From NCBI GenBank assembly GCA_934339005.1, contig CAKRHR010000049.1:1-19427 (forward strand): 19,427 nucleotides of DNA, written 5' to 3'. Both the position numbers and the translations under genes were made by a program. This document shows, piece by piece, positions 15,746 to 19,427 of the stretch (the stretch's first letter is position 1; each line of letters starts with the position of its first letter). The notes under the pieces were generated by a model, which saw only the letters and a program-made list of their open reading frames with translations, was not told the origin of the DNA and did not search any database. Source of the DNA: an uncultured Catenibacillus sp. (GTDB lineage: Bacteria; Bacillota; Clostridia; Lachnospirales; Lachnospiraceae).

Positions 15746-16621
15746 ATGAAACAGAAGATCATAAATGCAATACTATGCCTGTTCTTTCTGGCAGGTTTTG
15801 GGATCACTCTCTATCCTGCATTTAGTGACTGGTATATTAGCCGCCATCAAGGGCAGGTTATTGAAGACTATGACGAGAAAGCGGCGCAGATGTCACAAAA
15901 GGAGCTTAAAAAAGAACTGGATAAGGCGCATATATACAACACACAGCTGCTCGGTAATGTCGTACTGACCGACCCGTTTGATGCGGATGCGGTGAAGGAG
16001 CAGAATGCAGATTATAACAATATTTTAAACATTGACGGAGATGGCGTGATGGGTTCCATCGAGATACCGTCGATCAAAGTATATTTACCCATCTATCATG
16101 GAACAGACAGCACTTCCTTAGAGAAAGGAGCAGGGCATCTCGAAAACAGTTCTTTTCCTGTAGGAGGAAGAGGAACACATGCTGTTATCTCAGCCCATAC
16201 CGGTCTGCCGTCTGCAAAAATGTTTGATAATCTTACAGAGGTAAAGGAAGGAGATGTCTTTTACATTCATGTACTGAATCAGACACTGGCTTATGAAGTA
16301 AATCAGATCAAAGTGGTATTGCCGGAAAATACCAGTGATCTGTTGATTAATAGAAATGAAGATTATGTGACAATGGTTACCTGTACACCGTACGGAATTA
16401 ACTCCCATCGTCTTTTAGTGCGGGGAACAAGGATTCCGTATCGGGAAGCGAAGAAGAAGGAACGTACGCAGACGAAGAAGGATTCTAATAAGTGGAAGGC
16501 ATATGTTCTGGCAGCGATAATCGCAGTGATTTTACTGTTGATCGCTTTTATTTATCGCAGGTATCAGGAGAAGAAGAGGCGCAGACGAATGAAGAGAAAG
16601 CGGGTTGTTAAGAAGAAATGA
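15746..16621 (+). CDS. Class C (pilus-type) sortase 1
   Basis: A 291-residue membrane transpeptidase that joins pilin subunits. There is an N-terminal membrane helix (~5-27), a soluble domain outside the cell, and a C-terminal helix (~250-270) with a strongly basic tail, the arrangement of class C sortases. The lid motif DPF is at 76-78; catalytic residues are H151 (SAHTGLPSA), C213 (VTCTPYGINSH) and R222 (HRLLVRG). An in-frame ATG at 15632 exists, but ATG 15746 gives a normal N-terminus and has AAGGAT/CAGG upstream, while the longer form runs through the structured leader. It is 269 nt downstream of the pilin gene and overlaps the next sortase by 4 nt. Confidence 0.93.
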   Translation: MKQKIINAILCLFFLAGFGITLYPAFSDWYISRHQGQVIEDYDEKAAQMSQKELKKELDKAHIYNTQLLGNVVLTDPFDADAVKEQNADYNNILNIDGDGVMGSIEIPSIKVYLPIYHGTDSTSLEKGAGHLENSSFPVGGRGTHAVISAHTGLPSAKMFDNLTEVKEGDVFYIHVLNQTLAYEVNQIKVVLPENTSDLLINRNEDYVTMVTCTPYGINSHRLLVRGTRIPYREAKKKERTQTKKDSNKWKAYVLAAIIAVILLLIAFIYRRYQEKKRRRRMKRKRVVKKK

Positions 16622-17532
16622 GAAATAAGTTCGTAGGAATACTGGCAGTTTTGCTACTTGCGATTGGATTTTTGATACTGAATTACCCGACGCTGAGTAC
16701 TCTGTATAACCAGTTGCACCAGGGAACAGTATTGACAACATATGACGATACTGTCCAGAAGATGAATGAAGAGAAGAAGAAGAAATACTGGCAGGAAGCA
16801 AAGGCGTATAATGAACGGTTAGCGGGCACGACCCCACAGCTTACCGATGCCTTTTCTGATAAAGGAAACAAGGAAGACAGTGATTATAACCAGATTTTGA
16901 ATTTGGAAGAAGATACCGGAGTTATGGGAAGTATCGAGATACCGAAGATTTCAGTGTATCTGCCGATTTACCACGGAACTTCCGCTGAAGTGCTAGAACG
17001 TGGTGTCGGGCATATGGAAGGAACTTCTTTTCCGATAGGAGGAAGAAGTACCCACACCGTCCTTACAGGACACAGGGGACTTCCAAGTGCGGAACTCTTT
17101 ACCAATCTTGATCAGATCGAAGAAAATGATATATTTTATCTTCATATCCTTGATAAAACTCTTGCGTATAAAGTTTATAACATTGAAACAGTCGAACCAT
17201 CTAACGTAGAGAGTCTTGCGATACAGCAGGGAAGAGATTTAGCAACGCTTGTTACCTGTACACCGTACGGAATTAACTCACACAGGCTTTTGATCCACGC
17301 TATGCGTGTTCCATATAAAGGAGAGACAAAAGATGCGAAGGAAGCATTGAAAGAGAATTTATGGCAATGGCTTCTGAAGCAGAAGACATTATTAGTGTCT
17401 GTGGCACTGCTCCTGTTGCTGCTTATTTATTTTATCATACAGAGGATAAAGGCAAGGCGGGAGAAAAAACGTCGGGAAATGGAAAGGCGCGCAAGGCGTC
17501 AGAGACAGATCAGGGAAAAAGGAGGTAAATAG
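16618..17532 (+). CDS. Class C (pilus-type) sortase 2
   Basis: A 304-residue paralog of the preceding sortase, starting in the ATGA overlap with its stop codon, so the two are translationally coupled. It has an N-terminal membrane helix (~7-26), a soluble domain, a C-terminal helix (~255-275) and a long Arg/Lys-rich tail. Catalytic residues are H152 (TGHRGLPSAE), C214 (VTCTPYGINSH) and R223. The lid motif reads DAF (77-79) rather than DPF, so the usual proline is replaced. A 29-nt stretch at the catalytic cysteine (17251-17279) is identical to 16376-16404 in sortase 1. It lies directly before the second pilin gene, whose ribosome site is within its 3' end, suggesting this enzyme may handle that subunit (inference). 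Confidence 0.93.
   Translation: MRNKFVGILAVLLLAIGFLILNYPTLSTLYNQLHQGTVLTTYDDTVQKMNEEKKKKYWQEAKAYNERLAGTTPQLTDAFSDKGNKEDSDYNQILNLEEDTGVMGSIEIPKISVYLPIYHGTSAEVLERGVGHMEGTSFPIGGRSTHTVLTGHRGLPSAELFTNLDQIEENDIFYLHILDKTLAYKVYNIETVEPSNVESLAIQQGRDLATLVTCTPYGINSHRLLIHAMRVPYKGETKDAKEALKENLWQWLLKQKTLLVSVALLLLLLIYFIIQRIKARREKKRREMERRARRQRQIREKGGK
17518..17525 (+). promoter_or_regulatory. Ribosome binding site of the second pilin
   Basis: AAAGGAGG inside the last codons of sortase 2. It is 6 nt from GTG 17532 and 9 nt from ATG 17535; both spacings work. It is far stronger than the sites before the adhesin and major pilin. Confidence 0.85.
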
Positions 17533-17534
17533 TG

Positions 17535-19151
17535 ATGAAATCTATACGAAGAAAAAAGTGCAGTAAATATCTGTCCGTTTTTCTTGTCACTTGTACGATG
17601 ATAGCGGGGTTGTTGTTTCCGGCACAGAGCAAGGCGGCAGATAGTTATGATAAGGATAAGAAGGGAAGTATCGAAGTAACTCTTTCCGACATCGGTACGG
17701 ACAGGGAGAATGTACCGATCCGTATGTATCAGGTAGGAACCGTAGTAGAGGGCGGAAATCATCTGACATTTAACACGGTAGATGCCCTTAGCACTACCGG
17801 AGTCAACTTAAACGACATCACAACAGGGGAGAGCAATCAGACAGCAGCCAAAACACTCGATGATGCGATCAGCGCCCTTGATAAGACAACAGCAGCCACT
17901 CTGCAGACCACCACGGTAAACACCGATGCAGACGGCAAAGCAGACTTCAAAGATTTAGACCAGGGCATTTATCTTATCAAACAGCCGGTAAGCAATCCTT
18001 ACGGAGTATTTTCTCCATTTTTAGTTGCTATTCCATATATGGAAGACGGTCAGAACTGGATCTATGATGTAAAGGTATCCCCAAAAGCACAGAAGGTAGA
18101 TACCAACGGCTCCATCGAAGTCACCAAGCATATTTTATATGAAGATCCAGATACATTAGAAAGAAAGCCGTTAATCGCTCCGGAATCAACAGAAACAAAG
18201 TACTATGTAGGACTCTTCTGTGACGAAAGCGGAACCATCCCATATGGAAGAAACTATGTAAAGGAATTATTCTTTAAAGACAGCAGCACCGCAACAGCAA
18301 AGTTTGAAAATCTTCCAGATGGAACATACTATGTATTTGAGACCGAGCAGGAAGGCACACCACTCAAAATAAATGCTCCACAAAAAGACAAGAATCAAAA
18401 ACAGTATCGTTGGGTTGTCGGAAACGGAACAAAAGATACAAAAGATGCAAACGATACAAAGACCGACACCGATACATCAAAAGAAGATGCGACAGGCAGC
18501 ATCACAGATAATAAAGTCCAGCTGCAAGATCACGCACAAAAACAGATGGACATTGCCAATATTTATTCAGAAATTCCGGATGAATATTTGACGAGTGGAG
18601 AACTTTCTATTAAGAAAAACGTAATAGAAAATAATCAGACAACTACAGTAGATGACACCTTCTACGCAACCGTTTATAAGCAGACAGCATCCTCTGACGG
18701 TTCAACAGGAAAAGAGAAGATTCAGGTCGTACAGTTAAAACAGAATGATACAGTAAGAATAACGGTACCAATAGACGCAAATGAATCCAAAACAACATTT
18801 ATCGTAGAAGAAACAGATGCAAACGGTAACGCCCTGAATTTAGATAACTTTGCATATGAAATCAGCGGCGAAGGCAAAGTAGAAATGTCTCTGCAGAACA
18901 CAGAAGGCAGCATCACATTAACAAACATCGTAAAAGACGATGCAGCCGAAAGCTCCACAGAAGAAGAGGAAGAAGAACCAACCACAAGGAAGAAGAAGAA
19001 AGAAACGGAAACCGTATCCGAAAGAGAATCTAAAAAGTCAAAGAGCACAAAGACCGGCGATAATAATCCAATCGTAATGTGGATCGCAATCGGCGCAGTC
19101 GCAGCCCTTGTGATTATATTCCTCATCGTAAAAAGACGCAAAAGTGAATAA
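17535..19151 (+). CDS. Second (ancillary or basal) pilin with divergent sorting signal
   Basis: A 538-residue secreted protein (539 if GTG 17532 is used; ATG 17535 is preferred). The signal peptide is ~1-35 with a long basic N-terminus. The first domain (~40-185) resembles a SpaA-type pilin N-domain and ends in W175-x3-V179-x-V181-x-P183-K184, an exact fit to the W-x3-V-x-V-x-P-K pilin motif. A second domain (~195-275) contains GTYYVFETEQEG; a Thr/Asp/Lys-rich linker and a third domain with TTFIVEETDANG follow. The end has an acidic run, a Lys-rich run, STKTGDNNP (~504), a membrane helix and KRRKSE. The sorting motif keeps only the TG of LPXTG. Position after the sortases suggests a basal or minor pilin, but the pilin lysine means it could also polymerise. 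Last gene of the locus. Confidence 0.85.
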   Translation: MKSIRRKKCSKYLSVFLVTCTMIAGLLFPAQSKAADSYDKDKKGSIEVTLSDIGTDRENVPIRMYQVGTVVEGGNHLTFNTVDALSTTGVNLNDITTGESNQTAAKTLDDAISALDKTTAATLQTTTVNTDADGKADFKDLDQGIYLIKQPVSNPYGVFSPFLVAIPYMEDGQNWIYDVKVSPKAQKVDTNGSIEVTKHILYEDPDTLERKPLIAPESTETKYYVGLFCDESGTIPYGRNYVKELFFKDSSTATAKFENLPDGTYYVFETEQEGTPLKINAPQKDKNQKQYRWVVGNGTKDTKDANDTKTDTDTSKEDATGSITDNKVQLQDHAQKQMDIANIYSEIPDEYLTSGELSIKKNVIENNQTTTVDDTFYATVYKQTASSDGSTGKEKIQVVQLKQNDTVRITVPIDANESKTTFIVEETDANGNALNLDNFAYEISGEGKVEMSLQNTEGSITLTNIVKDDAAESSTEEEEEEPTTRKKKKETETVSERESKKSKSTKTGDNNPIVMWIAIGAVAALVIIFLIVKRRKSE

Positions 19152-19191
19152 GAAGTATAGTGAGTAAATATAGTGAAAGCATATGCATAAC

Positions 19192-19231
19192 AAGAAAGGG
19201 ATTGTACTTTTTAAAGTACAATCCCTTTCTT
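19192..19231. terminator. Long hairpin terminator after the pilus locus
   Basis: Bases 19192-19210 are the exact reverse complement of 19213-19231, a 19-bp arm repeat around TT. TAGCATATTTT follows on the + side and an A-rich stretch precedes it, so it can probably stop transcription from both sides. Confidence 0.8.
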
Positions 19232-19246
19232 AGCATATTTTCTGTT

Positions 19247-19315
19247 GTGAGTGCAGCGGCCAAGGTGAACATGACAGCTGAGCAATTTAAGAAAGAGCTG
19301 GATAAGGAAGTTTAG
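19247..19315 (+). other. Possible remnant of a small gene
   Basis: An open stretch reads ...AKVNMTAEQFKKELDKEV and stops at TAG 19313-19315; another frame then continues for ~15 residues to a TAA near 19360. The MTAEQF..EL phrase is similar in style to C-terminal parts of small antitoxin-like proteins, but there is no upstream start with a ribosome site after the terminator. It may be a decayed gene or chance. Confidence 0.2.
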
Positions 19316-19389
19316 ATGAATTGCGATACGATAAGATGAATAATCCAAGCAGAAGACATTAAATCAGAACAAATATTTGGATTTTGGTA

Positions 19390-19418
19390 TGTACATTTGT
19401 TCGTATATTTGATATAAT
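19390..19418 (+). promoter_or_regulatory. Promoter for a gene beyond the window, with flanking inverted repeat
   Basis: A perfect TATAAT (19413-19418) with TGTACA (19390-19395, 17-nt spacer). GAACAAAT (19367-19374) and its reverse complement ATTTGTTC (19395-19402) bracket the -35 region, a possible operator. Confidence 0.5.
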
Positions 19419-19427
19419 CGGAAGCAT

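Overview
The window looks like chromosomal DNA of a low-G+C Firmicute, most likely an anaerobic gut Clostridium relative of the Lachnospiraceae type. Pointers are a perfect CIRCE operator in front of htpG, a ferredoxin-type nitrite/sulfite reductase standing alone, sortase-anchored surface proteins with class C sortases, and AT-rich intergenic DNA. I cannot fix the genus from sequence alone.

Layout. Positions 1-2876 hold two envelope genes on the + strand: the C-terminal part of an N-acetylmuramoyl-L-alanine amidase, cut by the window edge, and a membrane-bound phosphoglycerol-transferase-like enzyme of the OpgB/LtaS alkaline-phosphatase superfamily. Positions 2877-3358 are a large nested palindrome that fills the whole gap between two convergent genes and resembles a non-autonomous (MITE-like) element. 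On the - strand, 5330-3357 is htpG (bacterial Hsp90), with an acidic charged linker, its own promoter and a CIRCE operator. Divergent from it is a siroheme/4Fe-4S sulfite or nitrite reductase (5666-7258), preceded by three tandem 12-bp repeats. An AT-rich gap of about 500 bp (7259-7756) carries a good promoter followed at once by a hairpin terminator, which suggests an attenuated leader.

Positions 7757-19151 are a sortase-assembled pilus locus, all on the + strand: a 1988-residue tip-like adhesin (fibro-slime-like, vWA, SpaA and Cna-B domains), an LPGTG major pilin, two tandem class C sortases, and a second pilin whose last gene end is followed by a strong hairpin. By family knowledge, the sortases would join pilins through a lysine in the pilin motif and the sorting-signal threonine, with the adhesin at the tip. 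Both shorter pilins carry a recognisable pilin-motif lysine, and all three surface proteins have different sorting motifs (MPASG, LPGTG, STKTG), so the order and anchoring of subunits is not obvious. Base composition changes sharply inside the adhesin gene: its ends are moderately GC-rich while its centre is very AT-rich, as expected for domain exchange.

The last 280 bases hold a terminator, a possible gene remnant and a promoter reading out of the window. I saw no tRNA, rRNA, CRISPR array or transposase gene.
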